Source: Toxotes chatareus (taxonomy: Eukaryota; Chordata; Actinopteri; Toxotidae). Taken from it: a DNA stretch of 64,000 bases. A model generated the notes under the pieces. That model searched no databases and was not told where the DNA came from. It was given only the letters and a program-made list of their open reading frames with translations. Below, one piece after another: positions 1-11,955 of this stretch. The first letter of the stretch is position 1. Every line of letters begins with the position of its first letter. Made by a program: the position numbers and the translations under genes. The stretch covers positions 9,121,241 to 9,185,240 of the forward strand of contig CM028894.1 in NCBI GenBank assembly GCA_016801885.1. Direction: 5' to 3'.

Positions 1-92
1 TTACTTTTCACAACTAGATTGTTCCATTCACTTCCAAGGTTTAACTTATATATTATATTAATTTCACTGATCGGTCTGTTTGTGGTTGTCAG

Positions 93-1121
93 GGTGTGGA
101 ACGAGGCGGTTGCTCACAGGCTGGCTACTCTGGGCCACAGTGCCAGGCGAGGAGACCTGGTGTGGATGCAGGAAGGGCAAAACAAACTGGAGGACAGTGG
201 AGAAAGCAGCTCTGCACAGGTAACAGAGGTATAGAGAACTACATGAGGTTTTGTTTTTAGGATGGTACAGAAAAGCTCAAAGTAGAGGAGAAGAGAAAAG
301 ATTATACGTAAGTATGTTTTTGCATTTCCTCATGTTGGTTCTCTTTTCTTTTATTCCAAACAGTCAGTGTGTTTTTGAGGTATTTTCCACAAGTAGGAAG
401 TTTTATCAGTGTGGTTGTTATCTCAGGAAGCCCTAGAGTGAGTGTCTTCAAATTTGACACAAACTTGGACGCAAGGAGGAAATGATTGGATTTTGATGGT
501 TAAAAGCATGTTTTTGACTGTAACACAAGAATTCATATGCTAGTTTTAACAAAGTACACTTTGAAGGTTATTCAAACACGCACATTGATTTTTTTTTTTT
601 TTAACACTCTCTGAACATTGGGACACTCCCTCTTTGTTTTTCCAGATCCATGTGGTGACAGAGCAAGAGGAGAAAGAAGGGCTCTACACGCTAGGACACG
701 TATGTAGTTAAGGGAAACATTTCTATTTTAAATACAACTGTTTAAACTTTTATCCTTACTAATGTTTTTATTATGCTGTCAGGTGTTACTGCCCATGCCA
801 GGAAACACGGTGAAGTATCCAGAAAATGCCATGGGGGCCTGGTACCAGGAGAGACTGGCCAGAGATGGACTGGACAACTGTCGCTTCAGAGTCAGCAGCC
901 TCAAACTGAATCTGCCTGGCTGCTACCGCCCCCTGCTGGCACTGCCACGCAACCTCAGCTACCAGCTCCAGAGAACAACCTGCAAGGATGAAGGGGCAGG
1001 AGGAGGAGAGGTGTCAGGAGAAAGCAAGCAGGACTTGCTCACTCTCACCTTAAACTTCGACCTGGACTCCTCCTGCTATGCTACCATCTGCCTCAGAGAG
1101 ATCATGAAGTGTGACCCGTAG
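93..1121 (+). CDS. pus7l: C-terminal exons of a TruD/PUS7-family tRNA pseudouridine synthase (probably pus7l), 5' part outside window
   Basis: Three exons read in one frame: 93-219 (acceptor AG 91-92, donor GT 220-221), 646-699 (acceptor 644-645, donor GTATGT at 700) and 783-1119 plus stop TAG 1119-1121 (acceptor 781-782). The first base at 93 completes a split codon; the other two junctions are phase 0. The spliced protein has about 172 residues here: VWNEAVAHRL and RGDLVWM, then IHVVTEQEE, then VLLPMPGNTVKYPENAMG, RVSSLKLNLPGCYRPLL and, near the end, DSSCYATICLREIMK. This order (WNE...GDL, LP.PG...YP, L.LPG.YR, YAT..LRE.MK) is that of the C-terminal TruD domain of eukaryotic PUS7 and PUS7L, which isomerise uridine to pseudouridine in RNA. 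The catalytic Asp region and N-terminus lie upstream of position 1. PUS7L is preferred over PUS7 from the wording of the KLNLPGCYR and CLREIMK segments; this is recall, not alignment. Frame, splice sites and stop are intact, so the gene looks functional. Confidence 0.88.
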
Positions 1122-1418
1122 AAGTTGAGGTACATTGTTCCTGTTGTATTTGTGTATACTTGTGTGGAAAACAGGCAGCTTTTTGTAACCCACCAACACC
1201 GTTTTGTAACTTCATTGGCCCTACACTGATTGTGATACAGTATCTGTAGCATTTTAGTTTGTTGTTGAAGTTCTGAGCAGAAGACTGTGGTTATACATAG
1301 AGAATAAGCAGAATGTGCAGTTGATAAAACTTCTAATGTGAACAAATCTAAATGTAAAAGCATGTAAACAGTATTAGTGTTTTGTGCCATGAATAAAACT
1401 TTCGGAATCAAATGTACT
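1122..1418 (+). other. pus7l: 3' UTR of the pus7l-like gene
   Basis: This runs from the base after the TAG stop to a probable cleavage zone about 15-25 bases past the AATAAA. It is AT-rich with no competing splice signal noticed. The end is inferred from the poly(A) signal spacing and not fixed to a base. Confidence 0.7.
1392..1397 (+). terminator. Poly(A) signal AATAAA of the pus7l-like gene
   Basis: A canonical AATAAA lies about 270 bases after the stop codon and is followed from about 1415 by a T/GT-rich stretch (CTTTTCCTTTTTGTTTGTTT), the usual downstream element. Other AATAAA words occur in the window, but this one is correctly placed behind a coding exon. Confidence 0.8.
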
Positions 1419-1419
1419 T

Positions 1420-2850
1420 TTCCTTTTTGTTTGTTTACTTTTAGTTTTCAGCATACTTAATTTTCACTAATGCCACTAGATGGAGACAATCCACAATAAT
1501 TGTCAGGTACCCGTTTGCTCCAAGTGTCATTCTCTCTCTATATATACAGTTTGTTTCTTAACTGTCCACCAGTTTACTTTTGGTCAAGCTGGTAAGATAT
1601 GAAGTTCCTTATCTGAGAGAAAACAGCACCTGCACCACATGACTAAAAGGCTAATGATGTTTCCAAGTGAATCACACACTTAATCTGAGACTAAATCCAC
1701 CGTGCCAGTTCATATGATCCACTCTCATGTGAAAAACGGAATTGTAGCCTAGTGAGGAAGTCATTTTAAGAACCTATATATGACATAATGAAGCATGAAA
1801 CCATGGTGTAATTATTCTGCTGAGGGGCAGCATTGGATTGGTATTAAAACTGAGCCAGCTTTACTTCCTGTGACTAATTTATGCAATTTTGATGAGAATG
1901 TTTAAAGACAGCAGCATATAAAACCTCCCTCATGAATAACTCAAATTGCATATACCTCTGGGCTATCTTTAATACCTGTTACTGTAAGCAGTGCGAAAAG
2001 CGACTGTATGGATGTTTTAGTTGGAGGTAGGTTCTGACATGCAGCCTGTCATCAGCCCATAGCACTGTGTGATGAAGTGTCTGTCTGTACGCTAAACTGT
2101 CTGCCTGAGAGAAGCATTAGCAGTAATTAAGTAATGAGTTTCTTCACTTATTGAGGAGTTTGGTTACAAAATGACACAATATCCACCAGAAAGGAGAGTG
2201 GATAATTTAAATCCATGTAGTAACACTTACAGAATGAATCCTACACTAACAATTAAATGAATTTTTGTGTTTCTTGCCTCAGGAGTTAATCTTGACAGAT
2301 AATGTGCAAATTCCTCTTTATGTTTCTTACACCCATAATGATACAGTCATTTTGGGGGGTTTTGAATAGTTCTCACATATTGACATTAAAACAGACTTAT
2401 CCCTCATGTCACCTCTCATTGGTGTCATTACATGCTCAAAACTTTTGTCTTGCCTTGATCTGCAGATGTCTTGACTGAAATAAGGCATTTCCAAAGGCAT
2501 GCCTCAGCCATTAACCTTTATCACATTAAACCATAAGAATCTGATCAGGATGAGACCCAGTGTCAATAGGTCCTCTATCAGTATTGTAAGTACACTTACA
2601 GTTGAACTGAACATTAGCGAGAATAATCGGTCTGATTCTCCTTTGCAGATAGTGAAAACAGGACAATATATATTCGTCAGCTATGATTCCTCTACACAGA
2701 CAGACACGGGTGAGTGGCTTCTCCCCATCCCCTGGCCTATTCCCGTTCCAGCCGGCTGTAGATAAATGTTGACCCACTTCAGCAGCAAAGATGACAACTT
2801 TACTATTCATCTTGCCTTTTTGAAAAGCGGAGCAGCGGCTTGAGAGTGAG
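1420..2850. other. Intergenic DNA, no gene seen
   Basis: AT-rich unique-looking sequence. The short ATG frames on both strands between 2499 and 2810 overlap each other, have no splice context and resemble nothing I recognise. Confidence 0.6.
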
Positions 2851-2854
2851 AAGG

Positions 2855-2962
2855 GAGTCAGGGGTTATGAAAGACTTGTACCATGGACATACAGTGATAT
2901 ATTTCTCCTTGCAGAAGAGATGCTGGGGGAAGCTGGGGGTTATGAAAGACACTTACCATGAA
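2855..2962 (+). repeat. Uncharacterised interspersed repeat, two partial copies side by side
   Basis: GGGGTTATGAAAGAC followed by a TACCATG word occurs at 2861-2885 and again at 2936-2960 (22 of 25 bases match). A third copy is at 16743-16767. Copies at 2861 and 16743 are both followed by GATAT plus a pyrimidine stretch ending in CAG, so the shared unit extends beyond the 25-bp core. I do not recognise the family. Confidence 0.55.
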
Positions 2963-2969
2963 ATGGGGA

Positions 2970-4425
2970 TGTAGCATAGCCTTATTTTTTTTACCCTTTA
3001 AAGACCCAGAAAACATATTTGGATGTTATTTTCAAAACTTTGACTGTGATTGCTGTTTATTTAGTCATGAATATTTTATGTTCACAAGGAAAACCACATT
3101 TTGAGGGGCTTTTAAGTGAGGGTAGGGCTTATGAAGTGACTTTTACAGATAGGCAAGCGGAGCCAAAGGACCGACTAGAGGCAGAGAAAAGTGCTAAATC
3201 AGATGTAAATCACTTTTTATAGGCAGTGAAATACCAAAATATGAGGAAAGTGATGGAAGAATCATGGACCACATTACATTTGTCATGCAAACTGGTGTTT
3301 CTGGTTTGATAAAAACTCTAGCACTTACAGCAATGTGAGGAGCTGATACGCACATACACACGGGCAGACCCACACAGCTCCTCGTTCATGATTAGACATA
3401 TAAACATTCCAGTGACCTTTGACCTCTCTAAGCTGTCTGGCATCCAGTCACTTTATTGGCAAGCGGTTCACACTGTTTTTACTACACTGATATGCGCATG
3501 TGGAAAGTTTGAAAAAGTATGCGTGTGTTTATGCTCTTGTCTGTGCCTGTGAAAGAGAAAGCGAAAGAATGAGTCTATGTTTTTTCTGGGCCCCTGTCAA
3601 CCATGTTGCTGCAGGAGCCGCCGCTGAGTGTTGTCCAGACGTGACAGTCAGTGTATACAAGGTGGCTGGGCACGGTCAAGTGAGGTTGTTTCAGTGTAAG
3701 CAGTACTGTTGTTACAATGTCAAAATGCATTTTGAGGAAAAAGAAAACAAACAATCCCAGCACCGTTGTGAACTTAACCTCTTTAGTTTGCACAGGGTTT
3801 AAGAAATTTCACGGTGAGTGTGACTCATAATGGACCTTACTTGCGTGTACAGGTTCACACACGGCTGGGCACGTGAGCCATGTGCAAGACTTGACCTGTG
3901 ACCTTTTCATTAAGGGACAATGTTATTTGACAGTAAAACATGGGACCTTTCTGCTACCCAGAGGCTGCTATGTCACCCATTTAGTGTACTCCACATGTGA
4001 GAGGCCTGCATGTGGAAAATATGCTGACCTGATAACTGCAGCGGAGCTATTGACAAGCGGAAAATGAAAAAAAAAGCAATACCTATGTAAAATGAGATTG
4101 ATTAATGGATAGAAATAATGCAGCAGTGCTTTGAGAGCATCACTGGATCCTGCACATGTAGAGCAGTTGGATCCATAGGACAAAAAGACAGCGTGTGAAA
4201 GTTGGACAAAACATTCCCATGATGTCTTCCATGCTGTTGCTTTGGCAAACATGCCAAACTCAGTTCATAATTCTATTATTTTAAGAGTTTCCTTGCTGAA
4301 TGTCAGAGAGGAACACTGGCTTTTAATGACTTTTAAGTTTATTTTATCTGATCTACTGTTCATCTTTACTCGTTTGGGCCTTGTTGGGCCTGATTCTAGC
4401 AGTTTGAGCCTCTGAATATCATTCA
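2970..4425. other. Intergenic DNA, no gene seen
   Basis: No domain-bearing frame. The 100-codon frame at 3500-3802 starts in a GTGTGTTT-like stretch and has a random composition rich in Cys and Lys. No repeat family recognised. Confidence 0.55.
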
Positions 4426-4429
4426 GGGC

Positions 4430-4620
4430 TCATGCTCACTGTGTAGTACGTTCAGTGAACGAACCACTGAGTGATAGTCAGCAGTTCCTGAGACTGTCTC
4501 AGATCCTTTCACGGTGAGGGAGCAATGAATGTTCAGTGATTTGTTCACTGAACGTACTAAACAAGCTCACATTCACTGTGTTGAATGTTCAGTGAACGAA
4601 CCACTGAACATTCGGCATGT
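4430..4620. mobile_element. Palindromic MITE-like cluster built on GTTCAGTGAAC
   Basis: Left arm 4444-4470 and right arm 4533-4559 are inverted copies matching at 25 of 27 bases and enclose 62 bases. A third unit at 4587-4609 repeats 21 bases of the left arm exactly (GTTCAGTGAACGAACCACTGA) and is itself palindromic, with 11-bp perfect arms at 4583-4593 and 4603-4613. Related wording (GTTCA, GAATGAATCG) continues weakly to about 4880. Long inverted arms without coding capacity suggest a non-autonomous DNA transposon. No target-site duplication was identified and the family is not named. Confidence 0.6.
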
Positions 4621-5079
4621 CGGCTAATACGTAATCATATTTAGTTCAGTAGGCTACTTGATCAAGCAGCCCATATAGTAAAAGCTTAAAACATTTTTTT
4701 TGCACTGCCTGTGACCAATTATTTTGTTCTTGATTGTTACGATTGTTTTGGCCAGTTTTTGATATTCTACTATTCCCTGCACGTTCGCTCACAGCTGACT
4801 GAGAAATGAATGGATCATTTCAGGAAGTGATTGAACTCAGTTTGTTCAGCCCAAAGATTTGTTCTTTGGAATGAATCGTTTGCAAACAACACATGACCAT
4901 TAGAAATCCATAGCTGCACTTGAAAGCCCCCACATGTGAGTGTGTCTAACTGTATCAGATGCTGGTGAAAAACAGCACACATGCTGGGTCAGACTTTCCA
5001 AGAAAGGTCACGATCAAGGATTCAAATCATGATAAGTTCCTGCCAGGTGCTTGAGTCCAATTAAAGTTTTTGTATACCC

Positions 5080-5120
5080 CTGCCATGATTGCGGTTTGGT
5101 CCAAACCGCAATCATGGCAG
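5080..5120. repeat. Perfect 41-bp palindrome (20-bp arms, 1-nt centre)
   Basis: Arm 5080-5099 (CTGCCATGATTGCGGTTTGG) is the exact reverse complement of 5101-5120, with only T5100 between. Pairing stops at 5079/5121. On RNA or single-stranded DNA it would extrude as a near loop-free hairpin. Confidence 0.95.
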
Positions 5121-5620
5121 AATGTGGTTGTGATCAGGGTGGAAAATTAATGTTATAACCATAAGTGTTGGTAACTCTCTGGCTGTGAATGAAGCACAGA
5201 TCCAACACAGCTCTTTTCTATAACAAAATAAATAAAAAGCCATAAAACATCTGGCTGCTAAAATATAAAAAGTGGCTGTGGACTTTTGGATCAGACCAGT
5301 CACCGTGTTCAGTCAGTGGAAAAAGTTAATTTCCCGCCCCGTTTGTGACCCATCAAACAGCTTGAACTTTTCTTTTTTACACACTCAGGCACAACACCAG
5401 CGGCATCATGGTGAACTGCCTGCACATGAGCCATTAATGAGTTACTCGCTGCAACTGGGAATTTTTCTCACACTGTAAAACTTAAGAAAAAAAAAACTGT
5501 TAAACCTCTGCCTGGGTACAGTATCACTCTGTGCCAGAGTGGAAGGATCTGTTGACTGGCTGCAAAGCACAGGGAGGTGAAGGAAAGCTCATTATTTTTA
5601 ATGGCGTCTCTCCGCTCATC

Positions 5621-5654
5621 GAGAGAGAGAGGGAGAGAGAGAGGGAGAGAGAGA
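5621..5654 (+). repeat. GA-rich simple repeat
   Basis: GAGAGAGAG units interrupted by GGG at regular spacing. It explains the Ser/Leu-rich minus-strand frames at 5468-5733, which are therefore not genes. Confidence 0.9.
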
Positions 5655-5929
5655 TGAACCATAATACCACCTTAGCTAGCTCCAGACTACAACACTGAGA
5701 CCTTGTCAAAGTGTGTGCAAGCATGAAGCCCATGCTGTCATATAAAGACCAAAAACATGGACTTGCAGTGCCTTGCTAGTGCCATCATTTCTCAATCGGC
5801 AAAACAAATTTTGTTTGAAACACATAGTAATATGTGATATACACAAAATAAATTGTTTAGATCGTCTACATTTTTGTTTGCTGTCATTCCAAGAAGACCA
5901 ATACCATCTCTGTGCTATATATAAAGCTA

Positions 5930-6160
5930 GTGTTAGATATGATTAGATTGAAGACTGGAAACAGGTGGAAACAGCTAGCCTGGTTTACTCCAAAATTCAA
6001 AAGAATCTGCCTGCCTGCACTTCTGAATTCTTCTGAATTTACACGTTGAATCTTGTACAAGTAGGGGTTTTTATAGGCAGTTACGCACTGGAATTATTTC
6101 TTAGCCAAATAAATATTTCTTGGCTCTCTTGGCTGCCTGGCTGTTCCCTGATTGTCAGTT
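5930..6160 (+). repeat. Fossil copy of a widespread teleost interspersed repeat (GAAACAGCTAGCCTGG family)
   Basis: Contains AAGACTGGAAACAGGTGGAAAC, then AGCTAGCCTGG, ACACGTTGAATCTTGT, a GGTTTTTATAGGCAGTTA segment and a TTATTTCTTAGCC segment. From memory this follows, in order, a repeat found very often in fish introns and intergenic DNA. Other copies in the window are at about 27366-27510 and 61365-61490. It is non-coding and diverged; I cannot assign it to a named class. Confidence 0.6.
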
Positions 6161-6632
6161 TCTAAAAGTTCCAGAAATGGTTGGATGCAAACTTCACCTA
6201 CTCTGACATCAAAAAGGTGTGAGGGGAGGGTGTTTCTGAAGCTTCAGTGCCACGCTGGCCTGGACCAATGTGAGTCTAATCGTTCAATCGCCCACTCACC
6301 TTTACGTTCCAACAACCAGCAACTTCCAGCCAGTTTACAGGCTTTACGCTGAGCCAAAATAACCGTCTCTTGGCTTTAGCTTCATACTGATTTGGCATAT
6401 GAAAACTGATTATGGCGTATGAGAGTGGTATCAACAAGAAAGTAACCAAGTGAGTCTCTCAAAATGTCAAACCATTCCTTCAAGAAAATACTTTATAGGG
6501 TTGCATTATGGCAGTGTATTACCTATATAAAGTAATCTAACATGATCAAGATTTCCAAACATGAAGCTTATCTTTAATCAAGATAAACTTTGTTTCTTTC
6601 TTTTTTTTTTTTCTTTCTCAGTTTCTTTCTCT

Positions 6633-6655
6633 CACACACACACACACACACACAC
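6633..6655 (+). repeat. (CA)n microsatellite
   Basis: About 11 CA units directly after a T/C-rich stretch. Confidence 0.95.
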
Positions 6656-6812
6656 TCAGTCACACAGACCTTGAGAGGTACACTTTGGTTTGGCATCCTG
6701 TATCTTTTCAGTGTCACCAACCTCCCTCTGTTACATCAGTTAGTGTCTCAATGGTGTAGTTGGTTTGGGGAAGACTGTAGTCCTGTAATTACCTTGCTGA
6801 CTAAATCCCAGC

Positions 6813-6835
6813 TGTGTGTGTGTGTGTGTGTGTGT
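6813..6835 (+). repeat. (TG)n microsatellite
   Basis: About 11 uninterrupted TG units. Confidence 0.95.
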
Positions 6836-9800
6836 ATGTCCATTTGCAAAATATGCCTGTGTGCGTTCATAGAGATAGGAATGAAAATGGGAGGCAGGCC
6901 TCTTTGGAGCAGCTGCACCGGTGTGCATCTGTTGGGTTCAGAGCCTGAGGAGGAGAGAGAGAGCTGTCCTCATGGTGATTGATGGAGCAGCTTCCTGTCT
7001 TGGTGGAGGTTATTGAGGAGCTCTGAGGGACCATCGTTATTTCCTGATGCTCTTAAATATCCTGCTCCAATCCGCCCTAACCCCCCCCCCCCTCCCATAC
7101 TTTTTTCACTTTCTTACTCCTTTCACCCACCTCTCTTCACAGAGCCCCTTGCCCAGTTTCCCCTCGCTCTCCCTAGTTTTACAAGGGAATGACAAATATT
7201 GTTTACATACGGCCCGCTGATATCTCCATATGCCAAATTATCTACACAGTATCTCACATCCAGCCATGCTTAGACCATTAGATAATGTGTTGAGAGAAGT
7301 AAAAGCACTATTTATCACAGATATAGGTTAACAGACACATTATAGCCTGCTAAAATTGGCTGTGACACATAGATATTATTGTTATTCTCTCTCTGTGTCT
7401 ATACAAACAGTCAGGCATCTGGCCTGTGCCAGATACATGCATATCTCAACAATGTTTGTCTGCTCCCTTTCTTTTTAGGCCAGTTTTACTCTTTGGTCTC
7501 GTTCTCTCTATTTCTTTCTCACCCAACTGTTTTTTTTTTCTTTTCTACCTCATGTTTGCACTGTAACAAAAAACATAAATTTACATACATTTTGGGAACA
7601 TGTACTTCCAAAAATGTCAAACCACTTACTCAACAAAGAATTAAAACAAGAACTCAGTGTTCTTGCATAAGTGAAAAAAGAAGGCTGCTGTTTGGAGCAA
7701 GCAAATCTGCCTCAGAACTCCATTGTCTTCTTTTGCATTTAGGAACAGTGACATTTTAAAGTACCATACCCGACGTACCATGTGCTTCTTTTAGCCCCTT
7801 AACCACAACGCTTGTGTATTTTGTATGACTGCCAAAGCATGCCAGAGGTTTTTAGATTGATTTCCTACCTTTCAGGCAAACATTGGTTTAAGCTAATTTA
7901 AGAACTATGAAAATGAACTTGCCCAAATTTGAAAGTACCCTGAGATCAGAAACCCATCACAAAAGCATTAAATCAGCTTTTTTCTATTTATTTATTTATT
8001 TATTATTTTATTTAGGGTAATTCAAGTGCAAGCAGAGGCTCTTGCACTGTTGTTGAAAAATCCATCCCAATGCTGTCTAAAGGACAGCCCTGATGTTAAG
8101 ATGCATTAACTATACCTTCATATTGAAGCCAGTATATGTTGTCTCTGGCTCTGTGTGCTTTTAGTGACTTCTGAACAGCAGAATAAAAAAAAAAAACTTT
8201 TATTTATCAATATGTTTCAAATGTCCTTAATGTTGATTCTCTCTGTGCCTGTGGAGTCTCAGACATTGAGTCTCAGATGTCAGAGTTTCTCCCCCCAGAG
8301 AACTTGAATGATACCAAAATAGATTAGAGTAAGCAGATTGTCTATCTTAATCAAGTGTCATGAATGGAAACCAACACTCTTGGAAAGTGGAATTCTTCGA
8401 TTCATTTTTGGAAAATGGTTTGCAATAATATAAAGACTGATTTAATATGTTTATGGTAGAGTAGAACAGAGAAGACCACCCCTGTTTTCCTACACAAGCT
8501 AACAAGATGGACACTGAACTCCCATCCAGAGTCCTGTATGCAATATAATCCGGATTGTAACACATGACAGAGATACTCCACTAGATGCACCCCTCCATTC
8601 AAGCCTCTATACCCATCTTTCTTTCTTTCTTGTCAGCCTCAATGTCCATGAAGTTCACTAACAGTCTATTATAACTCAGTGTGCACTCTGTCCAGACAAA
8701 CTGAGCGTTGCTCGGCTGTGAGCCCAGATGACACTAACTGCCAGTGAAGGGGGCAGGGACAGGGGGAGAGACGACAAAAAGCAAGTGGTTGAGAAGCAAG
8801 AACAGAAAGTAAGGAGTATGCAGCGGTTCAATGTCTAATTAAATTTACTATGAGGGGAACTGGCCAAGAATGGAGCCATTGTTTTGGGGCATCTGGAAAA
8901 ACCTGACGTGCATCTGTGCGTGTGGTTCTTTAAAAACCATTGTTCTGCAGAGGAAATGGATTTGGTGCAGTTTGGAGGAGGGGGAAAAAAAAAGAGAAAG
9001 ACCAAAGTAATTCATCATCGTAGATGAATATGAAAACACTGAATTGGTGGCTTAATGTTGAGTAGAAACAACTGAGCACAACAGATGGTACGATATGCGG
9101 TTGGTTTGGGTATAAAACAGTTTAGGCCACACAGGGAGAGAGATATGAAATTGCTTGTAGATGCACACAATGATAATACAACATAGCCACTCTGTAGCAA
9201 CGTAATACATAACCATACCATGACTGATCCGAAACACCTCAGCCATTTTCCCCTCTATTGTTAAACTCTCTTATCAGCTCTGTGCTATGATTTGTATAAA
9301 TACACAGGCTCAATGGACCGCCATGCCCTCCTTTTTATTCAGTGACATGGTTCTTTGGAGGAGCACAAAGCCTGCATGTCTCACTGATCACCTATGGGAG
9401 TTCAACACATTCACACGGAGACATGAGAACAACCGTTGCAGCCAATTTATCCTAAATGGATTCATCTCATACATCAACATATTCAACCTGTCAAAAAGAC
9501 GTCTCATCAGAGGGCAGGGACAGGGCGCTGAGTCGTCTTTTGACTGGATGTTTGACTTAGTTTGACTCGACTTGAATAGTCATGCATTAAAGTGTATTTA
9601 GGAGAAATGCAGCTTTAATGGGGGTAAACTTTCACTGTTCCAGCCTAAGAAATGCTCATGGTAACAGGTCACAGATGTTACTCAAACTGCTTGTAAAATA
9701 ATAAACATAAAATGCGAGCTTGACTCATGGCCTGGATAAGCCAGTCAGCTGGAGGGTTTTGAGCACTAAAGTGTTCAACCTTTCCACTGTTCATACAAAT

Positions 9801-9904
9801 GAAAGAGACAATCCCATTTATCTAATCACGCTGCTACAGAGGGTAAGTGAATGCTTGCGCATGAAAAGGCAGATAAGATGATTAAATTGAATGCATTTAT
9901 TGGA

Positions 9905-10045
9905 CGGAGAGGAATGAATAGTCTGTCAGTCGGTTGACCCACCACAGTGGACCAGACTGAAATATCTGAACGACTGGATGTATCACCATTAAAGTTGTTT
10001 CAGATATTCATGATCCCCAGAGGGGATATTATATGATATTTAAGT
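9905..10045 (-). repeat. Teleost interspersed repeat (CCATCCAATAGTTG...GATATTTCAGTCTGG family), reverse copy
   Basis: Read on the minus strand: CCTCTGGGGATCATGAAT, then CATCCAGTCGTTCAGATATTTCAG, TCTGGTCCACTGTGGTGG and a GGTCAACCGACTGAC stretch. It matches, in order, copies at about 22470-22600, 29740-30190 and 33480-33605. Non-coding, diverged and familiar from many fish genomes; class not assigned. Confidence 0.65.
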
Positions 10046-10109
10046 CAAACTACTGTACTACGACTGTTAATAGCAAACGATGGCATGCTAAGTGGCAAAT
10101 GTTTTTGCC

Positions 10110-11955
10110 CATGAGAATCTGATAGTACTCAGTGGGAAGCAAAGGCTCCATGTTTGACCAATAAAGTGTGTGAAAGAAGCTGACACTGCTGAATATTATG
10201 TCCCTGAAAATAATAAAGGCTACCATTGCATGTCACTATCCATCACTGTGGAAAAATGGCTGTGCAACCTTTAACTACATCCATGAATCTGATATTTGAC
10301 CTTTCGGCCATTTCTTTTCTTTTCTTGTCTCGGTCACAGTGGCAACAAACCAGGGTGTTAAATTTATCTATTTCAAAAGGGCCCATGAATTGTACTTTCA
10401 ATCATGTGTAAGGCAGAAAAAAAACTGCTCATACTGGGTCAGCCTTATCCTGGATTGCAGGAATGACTCAGGATTGAAGCTCTTGACTTTGATGCTCACT
10501 TTTGTTGTGAAGTCTGCATGATTTATCAAGATAAGGGCTGAGGAACTGAGGACCTAGCATAGTTGATATCCTACAGGAGTCTACAGTACCTACATCTAAG
10601 GATTTTTTTTTCCCTTTTCTTTTTTAATGTACAATCCATCAGAACACATCAAAGAAGCATTCTTAGCATTTGAGGAACATTGCACATAAAGTCATCTGAA
10701 CATCTGCTGGGGTGCATACTGTATAATACAGTTTTCTTACTTCTGTCACATCTGGGTTATTGCATCAACCTTTGTCATGTGTTTTCTTGCAGCTCCACTG
10801 GGAGCAAAGGCAGAGGAGGAGAGAAGGGGAAATTACCCTACTTGGGTATATTTAGATTGAATGGTTAAAGAAACGTTATCTAAACGATGTGGCTGATAAG
10901 AGTTAGAAAAAGAAAACACTGTGCTTGTGAGCAATTACGTAACTCGTCTCTTTAATTCCTGTGCTCTCCTGTGAACAGCTCATTGGGATTGGCTGTGCTG
11001 ATAGTCTTATTACGGACCGAAGAATCAAGAAGTAGCTTAATACCTACTGTTTCTTCCAAGCTCCCTTTAAGCTCCCTCTTTTTTCCTTCATAAACACAAA
11101 AACTCTGTATGTTGCAAAAGCTTTAAAGTGATTTACACCTAGTATTCCACATTTTGTCTAGTTTCTCTTGTTCAATTTTGCTCACATTCTTCTTTCTCAG
11201 TTTAGGGTGTTCTCCTTTCTCTCTGTTATTTGTCTTTGTGTGTCTTTCTCTGTGCGTCCCCCCCTTTTCTTTCCACTTTGCTCTGCTAAGTGAGTGACTT
11301 AATAGACTTTGAATGGCTTTTTAAGAAAGCCAGACCTCTGTGGTTTGGAGAGCATGTGATGGTCAGGCAGGCTGGGTTTGAGGTGTTGTCACACATCTGC
11401 ATTATTCAGCTACAAAGTGGATATTATTACTCCTCTAAGACACACAAGAGCAAGAGTTTGACATCATTATGAGTCTACAAAGAGACTAAGCTGTCAAATG
11501 ACCAAATGTGAACAGATGGATTCTTTTAATGTAGTTATTGAGTATGAAGAGGGCAAAAATTGGATTTGGAAATACTGTTCTCGTACTTGAGTTGTGTTTT
11601 ATGCATTGTCCATCTGCTTTACTTGGATGTACAATGTACATTCATGCAATACTTCTACTCTACTTCTACTCTTATAGGTGCTATATACAAGGATTTCTAG
11701 ACTCCTAGATTCTTTGAATACGTTCTTGTCTTATTTCATTCACATTGTGAAAATCATCAGTGGAAAACCAGTGGAAAACTTAACTATTTCTCACTTCTGA
11801 CCAGGATGGGTCACGGTCTCTGACCACAAATCTATTGTACACTGAGACTGTGCATTAAGTGTGCAACACTTACACACTGGAAAAATAATGTAATGGTGTG
11901 ACCTGCTGATCTGGAGTTAAGGAAATCCCTAAATTAAAGAAAACACCTACACATG
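10110..11955. other. Intergenic DNA, no gene seen; one strong bZIP word
   Basis: No frame over 62 codons. Around 10925-11035 the sequence is complex and includes TTACGTAA (10935-10942), a perfect palindromic PAR-bZIP/C/EBP-type site, plus CATTGGGATTGGCTG. This might be regulatory; it is not shown to be. Confidence 0.4.

Larger units (their letters stand above)
6165..9900. other. Intergenic DNA with microsatellites, no gene seen
   Basis: Holds (CA)n at 6633-6655, (TG)n at 6813-6835, a C12 run at 7081-7092, T- and A-rich runs (about 7531, 8181, 8987) and a TTTA-type stretch near 7990. The 130- and 126-codon frames at 6590-6982 and 7379-7759 cross these simple repeats and are not credible genes. 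An ACAAATATTGTTTACATA stretch near 7192 is a plausible forkhead-type binding word only. Confidence 0.55.

Noticed and set aside
19..92. Upstream extension of the first open frame from its ATG
   Set aside because: Positions 19-92 are intron: an acceptor ends at 92 and the protein similarity begins at the codon split there.
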